Shown here in pieces: positions 1-22,277 of a DNA stretch of 64,000 nt. Source of the stretch: Paracoccus sp. MC1862. GTDB taxonomy: Bacteria; Pseudomonadota; Alphaproteobacteria; Rhodobacterales; Rhodobacteraceae. Positions within the stretch are counted from its first letter, which is position 1, and each line of letters begins with the position of its first letter. The position numbers and the translations under genes were made by a program. The notes beneath the pieces were generated by a model that was not told where the DNA came from, did no database searches, and saw nothing but the letters and a program-made list of their open reading frames with translations. The stretch is from positions 2,108,001 to 2,172,000 of the forward strand of contig NZ_CP067225.1 in the NCBI RefSeq assembly GCF_016617715.1, written 5' to 3'.

Positions 1-223
1 AAACCTCGGCCCCGCCCAAGTTGAACAGCAGCAGCGCCTGAACCGGGGTCAGGTCGTCGCGGCGCAGGCGTTCGAATTCGTCCTTGATCAGGTCCAGCAT
101 CAGCCGGTGCAGCCGGTCGAGGATCTGGATGCTTTGCAGGTAAGGCTCCAGCAGGTCCGGCGGGCTGTAATCCGGCGGTGGAAGCGGCGTGGCAGAGGGG
201 CGCAGCACGGCGAGTCGGGTCAT
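1..223 (-). CDS. MarR-family transcriptional regulator, partial
   Basis: The first 74 residues are visible and the 3' end lies beyond the left edge of the window. The protein begins MTRLAVLRPS, then has a proline-rich stretch, then a helical segment containing LEPYLQSIQILDRLHRLM and the start of a helix-turn-helix (LTPVQALLLFN). This N-terminus resembles the MarR/LdtR-like winged-helix regulators common in Rhodobacterales, as I recall the family. The DNA-recognition helix and wing are outside the window, so ligand and targets cannot be judged. It points away from the rest of the window. Confidence 0.7.
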   Translation of the reverse strand, partial: MTRLAVLRPSATPLPPPDYSPPDLLEPYLQSIQILDRLHRLMLDLIKDEFERLRRDDLTPVQALLLFNLGGAEV

Positions 224-280
224 CGGTATCTTCCGTATGGCGTCTTTCCGCCACACTGCCACCGACGTCCCAAGATTCGG

Positions 281-1862
<1,582 letters not shown>

Positions 1863-1906
1863 CAGGGGGGCGTTCTCATCGGGAATAAACCCGAGAGGAC
1901 AAGACC

Positions 1907-2290
1907 ATGCTGTCTCGTGATGCGCTCGTCATCGTGGCCGATGGCCAGAAGGCCGTGCTGTTCCGCAACACCGCCAAGTTCAAGATCGAGCTTGAGGAGG
2001 TCGAGCGGATCGGCCCGGCCAACCTGCAGGACGAAAGCCAAGGAAGGCAACCCGAGGATACGCCGCCCCGCGACGAGGACGAAGCGACCTTTGCCAAGCA
2101 ACTGACCGAGCGGCTGAACCTGATGGTGCTGCAGAACAAGGTGCAGGAACTGGCGATCATCGCCGATCCCAACACGCTGGGCGTCATGCGGAAGAACTAT
2201 CACAAGATGCTGGAACAGAAGGTCGTCAAGGAAGTTGCCAAGACGCTGACCGCGGCCTCGGCCGACGAGATCGCCCGCGCGCTGGCCTGA
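1907..2290 (+). CDS. Host-attachment-family protein (AtsE-like)
   Basis: A 127-residue soluble protein without signal peptide. The N-terminal half is a beta-rich segment (ALVIVADGQKAVLFRN) and the C-terminal half is charged and helical (LNLMVLQNKVQELAIIADPNTLGVMRKNYH, shown in part as IADPNTLGVMRKNYH). This pattern matches the family named for an Agrobacterium protein needed for attachment to host cells. That family is widespread in free-living alphaproteobacteria, and its biochemical role is not settled. Structurally it resembles eRF1-domain-like release-factor relatives. A GAGAGGA ribosome site lies before the ATG. It could be cotranscribed with the aminotransferase (44 bp gap). Confidence 0.75.
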   Translation: MLSRDALVIVADGQKAVLFRNTAKFKIELEEVERIGPANLQDESQGRQPEDTPPRDEDEATFAKQLTERLNLMVLQNKVQELAIIADPNTLGVMRKNYHKMLEQKVVKEVAKTLTAASADEIARALA

Positions 2291-2335
2291 CCGCAGGGAA
2301 CGGAACGCCGGGGCGCCGCGGCGCGGATCATCGAC

Positions 2336-3868
2336 ATGGAGCTTGCGGCCCTTTTCGTCATTGTCCCGGCGGTCGTCCTGGGCGTCCTGCATCTTTATTA
2401 CCGCCCGCCCTCGCTGAAGGGGCGCCGCGAAAGCCGGGCCGTGCCGCTGTCGGATGCGACCACGCTGGGCCGCATGGTGCTGGCGCATGGCGGCGCAAGG
2501 TCGAACGTCAGCGGCGTCGTGGCGCTGCATGACGGGCTGGACGCCTTCGGCGCGCGCATTTCGCTGATCCGCGAGGCCGGGCTGGCGTTGGACGTGCAAT
2601 ATTACATCTGGCAGCGCGACCTGACAGGCCTCGTGCTGCTGGACGAACTGCACCGGGCCGCCGAACGCGGCGTCCGCATCCGGCTGCTGCTGGACGACAA
2701 CGGCATATGGGGGCTGGACGCCGACCTTGCCGCGCTGAACGCGCTGCCCAATGTCGAGGTGCGGCTGTTCAACCCCTTCATCCTGCGCCGGCCCAAGCTG
2801 CTGGGTTATCTCTTCGACTTCCGCCGCCTGAACAGGCGGATGCACAACAAGCTGATGATCGCGGATGGCGCCGCCGCGATCCTGGGCGGGCGCAACATCG
2901 GCGATGTCTATTTCGCCTATGGCGAGGGGCCGCATTACCTTGATACCGATGTGCTGACGCTGGGACGGGTAGCAGTGGACGCGGGCGAGGATTTTGACCG
3001 CTACTGGGCCAGCGGATCGGCCTATCCCGCCGAACTGATCCTGCCCGCGCCGGGGGCATCCAGCGCCCGCGACGATCTGCAGGCGATGCTGGCCGACGAG
3101 GCTGCTTTGGCTTACCGGCAGACGGTCGTCACCCGGCCTCTTGTGCATGACATGATTGAAGAACGACTGGCGCTGGACTGGGTGCCGGTGACGCTGATCA
3201 GCGACGACCCGTCCAAGGGGCTGGGGCGGCATCGCAACCGCGACCTGATGTTCGCGCAACTGATGCGGATGATCGCCAGCCCCGACCGTTCGGTGGACAT
3301 CATCTCGGCCTATTTCGTCCCCGGCCGCCGCTTCACCCAGCGGCTGAACCGGCTTGTGGCGGAAGGGCGGCAGGTCCGCATCCTGACGAACTCGCAGGAG
3401 GCGACGGACGTGCTGGTGGTCCATTCGGCCTATGTGAAATACCGCCCCGCCCTGATCGACGGCGGCGTGCGGCTGTACGAGTTGCGCGCCACCCGCGAGC
3501 TGCCGCGAGAACCGCGCACGCCCGGCACCTCGACCCGCGCGAGCCTGCATTCCAAGACCGTCTGCGTGGACCGCGAGCGGATCTTCATCGGCTCGTTCAA
3601 CTTCGACCCGCGGTCCATCATCTTCAACACCGAGATGGGGGTGATGATCGACAGCCCCCGCCTTGCGGGCGAGGTCAGCCACGGGCTGGACGAGGTGCTG
3701 CCGCTAGTCAGCTATGGCCCCCGCCGCGGCGGGCGCGGGCGGCTGGTCTGGCATGAACCGGCGGTGGACAACCCCGGGACCGTCCACCGCCGCGAACCCG
3801 GCACCAATTTCGCCCAGCGCGGGTTCCTGTGGCTGATCGGCCGGTTGCCGATCGAGTGGCTGCTCTAG
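2336..3868 (+). CDS. Phospholipase D-like / cardiolipin synthase-family protein
   Basis: A 510-residue protein with two HKD active-site motifs of the phospholipase D superfamily: HNKLMIAD at about residue 170 followed by GGRNIGD, and HSKTVCVD at about residue 405 followed by GSFNFDPRS. The N-terminus ([20 protein letters not shown]) is a single hydrophobic membrane anchor. Two-motif enzymes of this kind transfer or hydrolyse phosphatidyl groups. Length and anchor fit cardiolipin-synthase-like (ClsC/YmdC-type) proteins, but substrate is inferred. The stop codon overlaps by 4 bp the stop of the convergent malate synthase gene, leaving no room for a separate terminator. Confidence 0.85.
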   Translation: MELAALFVIVPAVVLGVLHLYYRPPSLKGRRESRAVPLSDATTLGRMVLAHGGARSNVSGVVALHDGLDAFGARISLIREAGLALDVQYYIWQRDLTGLVLLDELHRAAERGVRIRLLLDDNGIWGLDADLAALNALPNVEVRLFNPFILRRPKLLGYLFDFRRLNRRMHNKLMIADGAAAILGGRNIGDVYFAYGEGPHYLDTDVLTLGRVAVDAGEDFDRYWASGSAYPAELILPAPGASSARDDLQAMLADEAALAYRQTVVTRPLVHDMIEERLALDWVPVTLISDDPSKGLGRHRNRDLMFAQLMRMIASPDRSVDIISAYFVPGRRFTQRLNRLVAEGRQVRILTNSQEATDVLVVHSAYVKYRPALIDGGVRLYELRATRELPREPRTPGTSTRASLHSKTVCVDRERIFIGSFNFDPRSIIFNTEMGVMIDSPRLAGEVSHGLDEVLPLVSYGPRRGGRGRLVWHEPAVDNPGTVHRREPGTNFAQRGFLWLIGRLPIEWLL

Positions 3869-5991
3869 GCCGCAGCCTTGGCCGCGCGGCGGGCGGCGTG
3901 CAGCAGCGGTTCCGTATAGCCCGAAGGCTGCGCGGCCCCTTTCAGGATCAGGTCGCGCGCCGCGTTGAAGGCGGGACCGTCCAGCGCCGGCGCCATCGGC
4001 TTGTAAAGCGGATCGCCCGCGTTCTGGCGGTCCACCTTTTCGGCCATGCGCGCCAGCGAATCCTGCACCTGCGCCTCGGTGATGATCCCGTGCTTGAGCC
4101 AGTTCGCGAGGTGCTGGGCCGAGATCCGCAGCGTCGCCCGGTCCTCCATCAGTGCCACGTCCTCGTAGTCGAGCACCTTGGAACAGCCGACCCCCTGATC
4201 GACCCAGCGCACGACATAGCCCAGGATCGACTGGGAGGAGTTGTCGATCTCATAGGCCACTTCCTCGGGCGACAGGTTCGCGCCCCCCAGCAGCGGCGGC
4301 GTCAGCAGCGCGTCCAGCGAGGGCTTCTCGCGCGAGCGCAGCTTCTCCTGCACCCCATGAACCGAGACCTGGTGGTAATGCGTCGCGTGCAGCGTGGCGG
4401 CGGTGGGCGAAGGCACCCAGGCGGTATTCGCGCCCGCCTGCGGGTGGCCGATCTTGGCCGCCAGCATATCGGCCATGTCGTCGGGCTTGGCCCACATGCC
4501 CTTGCCGATCTGGCCCCGGCCCGCGAGCCCCAATGCAAGGCCCGTGTCCACGTTCCCGGCCTCATAGGCCCCCAGCCACGCCTGATCCTTCATGCGGCCT
4601 TTCGGCACCATCGGCCCGGCCTCCATGGACGTGTGGATCTCGTCGCCGGTGCGGTCGAGGAAGCCCGTGTTGATGAACACGACGCGATCCTTCACCTGCG
4701 CAAGGCAGGCCGAAAGGTTGGCCGAGGTCCGGCGCTCCTCGTCCATCACCCCCAGCTTCACGGTGTTCGCGGGCAGGCCGAGGATGCGCTCGACCCCGGC
4801 ATAAAGCCGCTCGGCAAAGGCGACCTCGTCAGGGCCGTGCATCTTGGGCTTCACGACATAGATCGAGCCGGTGCGCGAGTTCCGCCCGGCATCCAGGTCA
4901 TGCACGGCGGCGGCGACGGTCATCAGGGCGTCCATGATGCCCTCGGGCGTTTCCTGCCCGTCCAGCAGCACGGCGTCGGTGGTCATCAGGTGGCCGACGT
5001 TGCGGACCAGCAGCACGGCGCGGCCGGGATGGGTGACCTCGTTCCCCTGCGGGTCGGTGTAGGTCACGTCAGGGGCCAGACGGCGCGTCATCTGCCGCCC
5101 GCCCTTCTCAAAACTCTCGGCCAGATTGCCCCGCATCAGGCCCAGCCAGTTGCGGTAGTTGGAAACCTTGTCCTCGGCATCGACGGCGGCAACCGAATCC
5201 TCGAAGTCCTGGATCGCCGTCAGGGCGCTTTCCAGGATGACATCCGAGATGCCCGCCTTGTCGTCGCGCCCGATGGGCGTGCTGCGGTCCACCTTGAGGC
5301 GGATCAGCAGGCCGTTCACGCGCAGGAACACGTCCTCGCCACTGGTGCCCGCGAACTGCACCGGATCGGCAAGGCCGGTCTCGCCCGCGCCAGTGGTCAG
5401 GACCAGCTGGCCGCCCTCGGCCTTCATCCCGGTCACGTCCGCCCAGGAGGTGCCCTCCAGCGGCGCCACCGAATCCAGATGCTTGCGTGCCCAGTCGATT
5501 ACCTGCGCGCCGCGCTGGGCGTCATAGCCGCCCGGAGCCGCTTTCCCCGGCAGCGCGTCAGTGCCGTAAAGCGCGTCATACAACGAACCCCAACGGGCGT
5601 TGGCGGCATTGAGTGCGAAGCGGGCGTTGCTGATCGGGACGACAAGCTGCGGCCCCGCGACCTGTGCCAGTTCCGGGTCCACGTCGGTGGTGCCGATGGT
5701 GAAGGGCGCGGGCTCGTCCACCAGATAGCCGATCTCGCGCAGAAAGGCGTGGTAAGCCTCAGCGTCAAGCGGCTGGCCGCGGCGCGTGCGGTGCCAGTCG
5801 TCGATCTGCGCCTGCAATTCGTCGCGCCGCTGCAGAAGGGCGCGGTTCTCGGGGGCAAGCTCGCGCAGCAGGGCGGCATAGCCGTTCCAGAAGGCGTCGG
5901 ACGTAACGCCACCCGTCAGCAGCTCCGTTTCGACCAGATTGGCCAGGGAGGCCGCCACCTGCAAGCCGGCCCGCTCAACGTGATCGGTCAT
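3865..5991 (-). CDS. glcB: Malate synthase G
   Basis: A 708-residue monomeric malate synthase of form G, close to the usual length of about 720. It condenses glyoxylate with acetyl-CoA to malate. The catalytic arginine lies in [15 protein letters not shown] and the acidic/Mg-binding region in [11 protein letters not shown]. The family insert and TIM barrel are intact, with no frameshift. The ATG at 5991 begins [16 protein letters not shown]. An open frame continues upstream but has no family similarity. A 102-bp intergenic region separates it from a divergent IclR regulator, a common arrangement for glyoxylate-metabolism genes, so regulation by that neighbour is likely but inferred. Confidence 0.95.
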   Translation of the reverse strand: MTDHVERAGLQVAASLANLVETELLTGGVTSDAFWNGYAALLRELAPENRALLQRRDELQAQIDDWHRTRRGQPLDAEAYHAFLREIGYLVDEPAPFTIGTTDVDPELAQVAGPQLVVPISNARFALNAANARWGSLYDALYGTDALPGKAAPGGYDAQRGAQVIDWARKHLDSVAPLEGTSWADVTGMKAEGGQLVLTTGAGETGLADPVQFAGTSGEDVFLRVNGLLIRLKVDRSTPIGRDDKAGISDVILESALTAIQDFEDSVAAVDAEDKVSNYRNWLGLMRGNLAESFEKGGRQMTRRLAPDVTYTDPQGNEVTHPGRAVLLVRNVGHLMTTDAVLLDGQETPEGIMDALMTVAAAVHDLDAGRNSRTGSIYVVKPKMHGPDEVAFAERLYAGVERILGLPANTVKLGVMDEERRTSANLSACLAQVKDRVVFINTGFLDRTGDEIHTSMEAGPMVPKGRMKDQAWLGAYEAGNVDTGLALGLAGRGQIGKGMWAKPDDMADMLAAKIGHPQAGANTAWVPSPTAATLHATHYHQVSVHGVQEKLRSREKPSLDALLTPPLLGGANLSPEEVAYEIDNSSQSILGYVVRWVDQGVGCSKVLDYEDVALMEDRATLRISAQHLANWLKHGIITEAQVQDSLARMAEKVDRQNAGDPLYKPMAPALDGPAFNAARDLILKGAAQPSGYTEPLLHAARRAAKAAA

Positions 5992-6093
5992 CTTCAACCC
6001 TCCATCAGTGCAGCAGGATGGATAGCAGGCCCGTTGGAAGAACGTGACAACCCCGCCAATCTTTTCCATCATGCGGCAAACGGAGGAAGACTT

Positions 6094-6888
6094 ATGGCGG
6101 AGAGTGGTGTCCAGTCCGTCAGCCGCGCGCTGACCCTGTTGCGGCTGCTGGCGCAGGGGGATGGCAGCCGGCTCAGCGACCTGGCGCGGGCGGCGGGACT
6201 GCCAGTGTCCACCGCGCACCGTCTGCTGACGACGCTGGAACAGCAGGGTTTCGCGCAGTTCGAACCCGCCGCCTCTGCCTGGCACGTCGGGCGCGATGCC
6301 TTTTCCGTGGGGATGGCCTATGGCCGCAGGCTCAGCTTCGTGGCCCCTGCCCTGCCGATGCTGCGCCGGTTGCGGGACGCGACGCGCGAGACGGCGAACC
6401 TCGGGATTCTTGACGACGACCATCTGGTGACGGTCAGCCAGGTCGAAAGCCGGGAAATCCGCCGGGCGCTCTCGCCCCCCGGCCGCCGGGTGCCGGTGTT
6501 TTCCTCGGCCATGGGCAAGGCGATCCTGGCCACCTGGCGCGACGAGGACGTGCTGGCGCTGGCCGACCGCGCCGGCCTGCCGCCGCTGACCTCGAAAAGC
6601 CTGCGCACCCGCGACGCCGCGCTGGCCGACATCGAGCGCACCCGCAGGCGTGGCTGGGCACTGGATGACGAGGAGTTCAACCTCGGCATGCGCTGCCTTG
6701 CCGCCGTGGTCTGGTCGCCGCAGGCAGAGGCCGCCTGCGCCATCTCGATCTCGGGCGCGGCGGGGCGGCTGACGGATGACCGGATCGAGCAGATGGGAGC
6801 GCTGGTGACGCAGGCGGCGGGCGAGTTGACGGAGTTGTTGGGCGGGGTGGCGCCGGATGCTGAGGTGACATCGCCCCTGCCTCGCTGA
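6094..6888 (+). CDS. IclR-family transcriptional regulator, likely of glcB
   Basis: A 264-residue IclR protein. Residues 1-60 form the winged helix ([12 protein letters not shown] ... [19 protein letters not shown]). The remainder is the IclR effector domain, with [11 protein letters not shown] and the [17 protein letters not shown] region that lines the ligand pocket. The ATG at 6094 has a GGAGGA ribosome site 6 bp upstream. It is divergently transcribed from malate synthase G, and IclR-type regulators elsewhere sense glyoxylate or pyruvate and control glyoxylate-shunt genes. Effector and sign of regulation cannot be read from sequence. The downstream gene is convergent. Confidence 0.9.
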   Translation: MAESGVQSVSRALTLLRLLAQGDGSRLSDLARAAGLPVSTAHRLLTTLEQQGFAQFEPAASAWHVGRDAFSVGMAYGRRLSFVAPALPMLRRLRDATRETANLGILDDDHLVTVSQVESREIRRALSPPGRRVPVFSSAMGKAILATWRDEDVLALADRAGLPPLTSKSLRTRDAALADIERTRRRGWALDDEEFNLGMRCLAAVVWSPQAEAACAISISGAAGRLTDDRIEQMGALVTQAAGELTELLGGVAPDAEVTSPLPR

Positions 6889-6983
6889 AAACGGTCGCTT
6901 GGCCCCATCCAGCGGAAAGACAGACATGACGGTTGTTTTCTGATCCGCCTCCTGTCCGGGCGTTCGACAGCCCCGCAGGATAT

Positions 6984-7799
6984 TCAAGAACCGTCCGAAG
7001 GCAGCATGGCTGGCAGGCTGTCCCGCAGCCGGGGCCAGCCGCCCGGTTGCCAGCCCATTGCGGCAAGGCGGTCGCAACTCATCACCGAAACGACCGCGTC
7101 GGCGCAAGGCGGCGGCGGATAGGGGCAGCCGGTCAGCCGCTGCGCCTCGGCCAGCAGGTCATGGCGGTCGAGCAGCAGGTCCGAGGCGTTGAAGGCACCT
7201 CGCGCGCCGCTCCGCAGGATCAGCAGGATCGCGGCGGAAAGGTCGTCGCCGTGCAGTTCCGTGGCGATGCGCGGCGTGACCGGACGTCCGGCGATATAGT
7301 CCGCAAAAAGGCCCGTCCACTTGTGCCCTTCGCCCGGACCATAGATGCCGGTAGCGCGGAGGCTTGCGGTGGCGAAGCCGGGCGCATCCAGCGCGGCGAG
7401 CCCCGCCTCGGCCTCGGCCTTCACGCGGCCGTAAAGGCTTTGGGGCGCACTCGGCGTTCCATCCGGCAGCGGCGTGCCCGCGGGTAGCGCGTCATAGACC
7501 GCGCGCGAGGACAGGAAGACGACCTGCCCCACGCCTGCAGCCTTCGCCTGCTGAAACAGCCGCAGCGAGCCGTCACGGTTGAGCGCCACGAAGCCTTCCG
7601 GATCGTCGCCCTCGCCGCCGCGATACTTGCCGGGAACATGGGCGAAACCGGCGTGAATCAGCACCTCGCAGCCCTCTAATGGCGCGGGCTGGCCCAGGCG
7701 CCAGCCGGGCAGCGTCTCGACCTCGTGCCCCTCAGCCCGGAAGGCGCGGGACAGGAAGCGTCCGACCAGGCCGCTTGCGCCCGTAAGGGCGATCCTCAT
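6984..7799 (-). CDS. sqdC: Sulfolipid operon epimerase/dehydratase SqdC
   Basis: A 271-residue short-chain NAD-dependent epimerase/dehydratase. It starts with the Rossmann GxxGxxG ([15 protein letters not shown]) and carries the SSRAVYD and YGRVKAEAE (YxxxK-like) catalytic regions. It is the last gene of an operon with the order seen for sqdB-sqdD-sqdC in Rhodobacter sphaeroides, where SqdC is required for normal sulfoquinovosyl diacylglycerol synthesis. Its exact step is not settled. Its ATG overlaps the stop of the upstream glycosyltransferase by 4 bp (7796-7799). The assignment as SqdC rests mainly on operon position, because epimerase sequences alone are ambiguous. Confidence 0.8.
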   Translation of the reverse strand: MRIALTGASGLVGRFLSRAFRAEGHEVETLPGWRLGQPAPLEGCEVLIHAGFAHVPGKYRGGEGDDPEGFVALNRDGSLRLFQQAKAAGVGQVVFLSSRAVYDALPAGTPLPDGTPSAPQSLYGRVKAEAEAGLAALDAPGFATASLRATGIYGPGEGHKWTGLFADYIAGRPVTPRIATELHGDDLSAAILLILRSGARGAFNASDLLLDRHDLLAEAQRLTGCPYPPPPCADAVVSVMSCDRLAAMGWQPGGWPRLRDSLPAMLPSDGS

Positions 7800-8623
7800 G
7801 CGGGGTCGGGCAGGCTGCGCGAGTCGGGCACCGGGCCGTCGCCCGCATAGGCACGCCACAACTCGATCAACGGGCGGACGCAGTCGGCCTTGGCATGGTC
7901 CTGCCATGGCTTCTCATACTGGAAATGCAGGATCTTGATGTCCTGCCAGCGCCACAGATCGGGCATGGCGAACCAGACGTATTGCAGCATGTTCATGAAC
8001 ACCGGCAGGCCGTGCCAGTCGGGGAAGTAGTGCTCCAGAAACGTCTGGTCCGTCCGCCGCCAGAACACGCCCGGCACGTCCAGCCTTGCCAGCATGTCCT
8101 CGAACGTCGCCTGAGAGGGCCGGGCCGTGAAGACGCCCGAGTTCATCCGGTGAAAATCCGCGAGGCTTTCATAAACGTTCGGCGCGGCGCAGAATTGGGG
8201 ATAGTCGAACAACTTGTCCACGTTCTGCAACACCAAGGCGTCGGCATCAATGAATACCAGCCGCTCATAGTCCAACTGCCACAGCCGCAGCTTGGCGAAA
8301 TTGTCGAGCGGCGTGTGGAAGGGCGGCTTCTCGCCCTTGGTGAAGGCGGCGCGGCCGTGCAGCGCGTCCTTGGCATGTGTGGCGTTGAACTCGGGAGAGG
8401 TCGGCAGCAACTCGCAGCGGACCAGCCGGGCGCCAAGGGCCGAGAGGGACGCAAGTTCCGCCTTGGCCACGTCGGTATGCAGGACGCAGATGTCGGCCTG
8501 CGTTCCCGATAGCACGATGGACCGCACCAGCGCCTTTGCCCCCAGCGCATAGTCGGCGTTCGTCACCAATGTGACAAAGGCACGGTCGGACCGCGCAGGG
8601 CGGTCCGGCGTCAGACCCCGCAT
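7796..8623 (-). CDS. sqdD: Sulfolipid glycosyltransferase SqdD (GT8 family)
   Basis: A 275-residue GT8 (glycogenin-like) glycosyltransferase. It begins AFVTLVTNADYALGAKALVRS and has the DxD nucleotide-sugar/metal motif in LVFIDADALVLQN, then NSGVF and the C-terminal KILHFQYEKPW histidine region that coordinates the metal. In R. sphaeroides the gene between sqdB and sqdC encodes a protein of this family, proposed to act in transfer of the sulfoquinovosyl group toward diacylglycerol. It overlaps sqdB by 1 bp and sqdC by 4 bp, indicating translational coupling. Confidence 0.88.
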   Translation of the reverse strand: MRGLTPDRPARSDRAFVTLVTNADYALGAKALVRSIVLSGTQADICVLHTDVAKAELASLSALGARLVRCELLPTSPEFNATHAKDALHGRAAFTKGEKPPFHTPLDNFAKLRLWQLDYERLVFIDADALVLQNVDKLFDYPQFCAAPNVYESLADFHRMNSGVFTARPSQATFEDMLARLDVPGVFWRRTDQTFLEHYFPDWHGLPVFMNMLQYVWFAMPDLWRWQDIKILHFQYEKPWQDHAKADCVRPLIELWRAYAGDGPVPDSRSLPDPA

Positions 8624-9837
8624 CAGACCGCCTTGAGCTTCTTGCCCTCGGGGTCGTGATCGACGCGCTTGGCGATGTCCTTGGTCCAGGCACTGACGGC
8701 GGGGACGCGCGAGCGGTCAATGCGGTGGGCATACTTGCGCGCCACGTCCACGACCTCGGCCAGCAGGCCCTCCTGCAGGGTGATCGGGTTCAGGCCCAGC
8801 GACAGGAACTGGTCGTTCTTCACGATCAGGTCGTTCTCGTCGGCTTCCTTGCGAGGATTCGGCAGCATCCGCACCGCGGCCCCGGTCATCCGGGCGACCA
8901 GATGGGCGAGGTCGCGGACGCGGTGCGTTTCGGTCATCTGGTTGAAGATTTTCACCCGCTCGCCTGCCTTCGGGGCATCGTCCAAAGCAAGCTCGATGCA
9001 GCGCACGCAGTCCTGGATGTGGATGAAGGCGCGTGTCTGCCCGCCGGTGCCGTGGACGGTCAGTGGATAGCCGATCGCCGCCTGAATGAGAAAACGATTC
9101 AGCACCGTGCCGTAGTCGCCGTCATAGTCGAAGCGGTTGATGAGTTGCTCGTGCCGCCGGGTCTGGTCGGTGTGGGTGCCCCAGACGATGCCCTGATGCA
9201 GGTCGGTGATCCGCAGCCCGTCGTTCTGGGCGTAGAACTGGAACAGGATCTGATCGAGGCTCTTGGTCATGTGATAGACCGAACCCGGCCGCGTCGGATA
9301 CAGGATCTGCTGCGGCTTCCTGCCCGAGGGCGTGTCGATCTCGATGTCGAGATAGCCTTCCGGGATCGGCGCGCCGACCGAGGAATAACCGTAGACGCCC
9401 ATCGTCCCCAAGTGAACCAGATGCGCGTCGATGCCGGTTTCCACAAGCGCCGCCAGCAGGTTGTGGGTGGCGCTGACGTTGTTGTCCACGGTGTAGACCT
9501 TGTGGCGGTCGGTCTTCATCGAATAGGGCGCGGCGCGCTGTTCAGCGAAATGGATCACCGCGTCGGGCTTGTGGTCCGCAAGCCACTGCTTCAGCCGCTC
9601 GTATTCCTTGGCGAGGTTCAGCAGGTGGAAATGGATGACGTTGCCGCTTTCCTGCTTCCAGATGCGGCAGCGTTCCTGGATCGAATCCATCGGCGTCAGC
9701 GACTGCACGCCCAGTTCCGTGTCGATCCAGCGGCGCGACAGGTTGTCGACGATATGGACCTCGTGGCCGAGGTTGGACAGGTGCAGCGAGGTGGGCCAGC
9801 CCACGAAACCGTCACCACCGAGAACCGCAATCCGCAT
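8623..9837 (-). CDS. sqdB: UDP-sulfoquinovose synthase SqdB
   Basis: A 404-residue extended SDR enzyme closely resembling plant SQD1. It has VLGGDGFVGWPTSLHLS, the VDNLSRR loop, HFAEQRAAPYSM, the catalytic threonine region LGTMGVYG, the Tyr-Lys pair in YHMTKSLD, and GGQTRAFIHIQD. It makes UDP-sulfoquinovose from UDP-glucose and sulfite, the head-group donor of the anionic sulfolipid. The ATG at 9837 was chosen over an in-frame start 21 bp upstream because the Rossmann strand starts directly after it. It is the first gene of sqdBDC. The nearby pgm can supply glucose-1-phosphate for UDP-glucose. Confidence 0.95.
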   Translation of the reverse strand: MRIAVLGGDGFVGWPTSLHLSNLGHEVHIVDNLSRRWIDTELGVQSLTPMDSIQERCRIWKQESGNVIHFHLLNLAKEYERLKQWLADHKPDAVIHFAEQRAAPYSMKTDRHKVYTVDNNVSATHNLLAALVETGIDAHLVHLGTMGVYGYSSVGAPIPEGYLDIEIDTPSGRKPQQILYPTRPGSVYHMTKSLDQILFQFYAQNDGLRITDLHQGIVWGTHTDQTRRHEQLINRFDYDGDYGTVLNRFLIQAAIGYPLTVHGTGGQTRAFIHIQDCVRCIELALDDAPKAGERVKIFNQMTETHRVRDLAHLVARMTGAAVRMLPNPRKEADENDLIVKNDQFLSLGLNPITLQEGLLAEVVDVARKYAHRIDRSRVPAVSAWTKDIAKRVDHDPEGKKLKAV

Positions 9838-9978
9838 GACTCGTTCCTTTTTCCACAAGCGCGCCCGGCGCCGATTACAGCGCCGCCGGGACGCTGTCGA
9901 ATGCCATATGGCGACAGGGTGACGCTTTCGTGACCCTCCGGCAAGCCTTGCGCGGCCCAGAGCCGCTGCCGTCGCCGG

Positions 9979-20369
<10,391 letters not shown>

Positions 20370-21173
20370 GACCAGCCGCGCTGCGTTCAGCGGCACCGCT
20401 GGTTCCTGCGACATGCCGATTGCACCGGAAGCGGGACGCCCTCCCCGCATCCGGGCACTGGCTTGGGGCAGGATCCGGATCAACGCCACTATGCACGATG
20501 GCCTGTGAGCGTCCGCGCGAGCCCGTTTCCAGGCGAGCAAGGCCATGCCGGTCACGCGCCCCAGCGGTAGATCAAGCGCCCTGCCGGGCAGTCACTGCAG
20601 CGACGCTTCATTCTCCTTCCGGCCACACAGGTCATTGCAAGTCGCGCCTCTCGTGTCAGGACCGGCAAGGACTCTAGTGGTTCATTGAGGTAGCCGGTTC
20701 ATGTGACCCGACTTCCGGAGACTTGATGAGCATGCAGTTCTGGCTGACGGACGAACAGGTTGATCGGCTTCGGCGCATTTCCCGAAGACGCAGGGGAGGC
20801 CCGGAGTGGATGACCGACATCCCACAACCGACGGCTCTGCAAGAAACGGTGCCCCGTCGAGAACGCCTTCACGCCTGAAGGGCCGGAAAAGCATCGCGCT
20901 TCCCCACACACGTTGCGGGGACCTGTTCCTCTCAGCCTGTGCACTGCCGCCGTCATCTTCTGGCTTAGATGGCCGGTCCTGACCTTGGGCAACCGCGGCC
21001 ACCCGCCCGCACCCTCTTGCACTTGGATCGATGCGGCAGCTACATCGGCAGCGTCTCGCCCTCGCGGCAGCCATAGCAGCACTGCCCCTTTCGTCGGATC
21101 GCCCTCCCTCGGCAAAGTCGGCATGTGCAAGCCAGACCAAGGCGCGCCTGCCGATACACCACCTTATTCCCCG
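20370..21173. other. Gene-poor 0.8 kb gap with transposon debris
   Basis: No convincing intact gene lies between the glucan synthase and flgI. Reading frames on both strands are short or compositionally odd. The one recognisable item is the start of an IS5-family transposase (see 20726-20822). A minus-strand stretch around 21085-21135 can be read with closely spaced cysteines (CPLCRG-like then CCYGC), but it has no continuing frame. The segment looks like decayed mobile DNA at the end of the flagellar block. Confidence 0.6.
20726..20822 (+). pseudogene. IS5-family transposase N-terminal remnant
   Basis: An ATG at 20726 opens MSMQFWLTDEQVDRLRRI, the usual beginning of a large group of IS5-family transposases (FWLTDEQ ... 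RLRRIFPKxxGRPRVDDR). After this the frame appears shifted by about one base: the DNA that should encode a GRPxVDDR motif is still partly visible (aggcccggagtggatgaccg) in another frame. Similarity stops near 20822 and no DDE catalytic residues remain. It is an inactive fragment. Recognition is from memory of the family. Confidence 0.65.
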
Positions 21174-22277
21174 TCAGTTCACGATGAACTCGGCATGCAG
21201 CGCCCCCGCGGCGTGGACCGCCTTGAGGATGTCGATCAGCTCGCGCGGGCGGACCCCCAGCGCGTTCAGCCCTGCCACCACGTCGGACAGCGAGGATTCG
21301 CCGCTGACCTCTGCGAAGCCGATCCCCGGCTCTTGCGTGATCTCGGCATCGGTGCGGGGCACGACCACGGTTTCGCCCGGCGAGAAGGGATTGGGCTGCG
21401 ACACCATCGGCGTCTCGCGGACCCGCAGGGTCAGGTTGCCCTGCGAGACGGCGACGCGCGAGATGCGCACCTCCTCGCCCATTACGATCGTGCCCGAGCG
21501 GTGATCGACGACCACGCGAGCGCGGCTTTCCGGCTCGACCAGCAGGTTCTCGATCCGCCCGACCAGTCGTGCGGGGTTCACCGTGCCGAGACCGGCGGAA
21601 TCGATCGAGATCGTCGTCGCGTCCAGAAGCGTCGCCACGCCGCCGCCGAGGTCGTCGTTGATCGCCTTCTCGATCCGCGCGGCGGTGGTGAAATCGGCGG
21701 ACCGCAGGGCCAGGCGGAAGCTGGTCATCCGGGTGAAGTCGAAATCGACCTCACGCTCGACCCGCGCGCCCGAGGGGATGTGGCCGGAAGTCGGCACCCC
21801 CTGGACGACCGAGGCCCCATCTCCTTCCGCCGAGACCCCGCCTGCGATGATCGAGCCCTGCGCCACCGCATAGACCTCGCCGTCCGCCGCGTTCAGCGGT
21901 GTCATGATCAGCGTGCCGCCCAGCAGGCTTTTCGCATCGCCAATGGCGGACACGGTCACGTCGATCTGGCCGCCCGCCCGCGCAAAGGGCGGCAGCGTTC
22001 CCGTCACCATCACGGCGGCGACGTTCTTGGGCCGGAAGCTCTCGCCGGTCACATTGACGCCGAGGCGTTCCAGCAGGCTGCCCAGCATCTCCTCGGTATA
22101 AGGCGTGTTCCGCAAGCTGTCGCCGGTGCCGTTCAGGCCGATGACGAGGCCGTAGCCCAGCAGGTCGTTGCCCCGGACGCCATCCACCGTCGCAAGATCC
22201 TTGATGCGGACCGGCGCCCCCCAGGCCAGCGCCGGCAGCAGGACAAGTAGCGCGATGAGCCGCGTGAGATACGCCAT
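21174..22277 (-). CDS. flgI: Flagellar P-ring protein FlgI
   Basis: A 367-residue protein of normal FlgI length. It has a cleavable Sec signal (LIALLVLLPALAWG, cleavage near GAPVRIKD) followed by IKDLATVDGVRGNDLLGYGLVIGLNGTGDS, given here in part as GLVIGLNGTGDS, the diagnostic FlgI start. Later motifs include VSAIGDAKSLLGG and the C-terminal LNALGVRPRELIDILKA. It assembles into the periplasmic P ring around the flagellar rod. It is the last gene of the flagellar block and its start overlaps the flgL stop by 1 bp. FlgH (L ring) and FlgA (P-ring chaperone) are not in the window. Confidence 0.95.
   Translation of the reverse strand: MAYLTRLIALLVLLPALAWGAPVRIKDLATVDGVRGNDLLGYGLVIGLNGTGDSLRNTPYTEEMLGSLLERLGVNVTGESFRPKNVAAVMVTGTLPPFARAGGQIDVTVSAIGDAKSLLGGTLIMTPLNAADGEVYAVAQGSIIAGGVSAEGDGASVVQGVPTSGHIPSGARVEREVDFDFTRMTSFRLALRSADFTTAARIEKAINDDLGGGVATLLDATTISIDSAGLGTVNPARLVGRIENLLVEPESRARVVVDHRSGTIVMGEEVRISRVAVSQGNLTLRVRETPMVSQPNPFSPGETVVVPRTDAEITQEPGIGFAEVSGESSLSDVVAGLNALGVRPRELIDILKAVHAAGALHAEFIVN

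Noticed and set aside
3829..6093. Upstream extension of the IclR frame across malate synthase
   Set aside because: It is antisense to the clear malate synthase gene; the IclR fold starts at the ATG with ribosome site at 6094.
20682..21140. Minus-strand coding gene in the gap before flgI
   Set aside because: Two overlapping frames exist, but neither has family motifs, a ribosome site or plausible composition.
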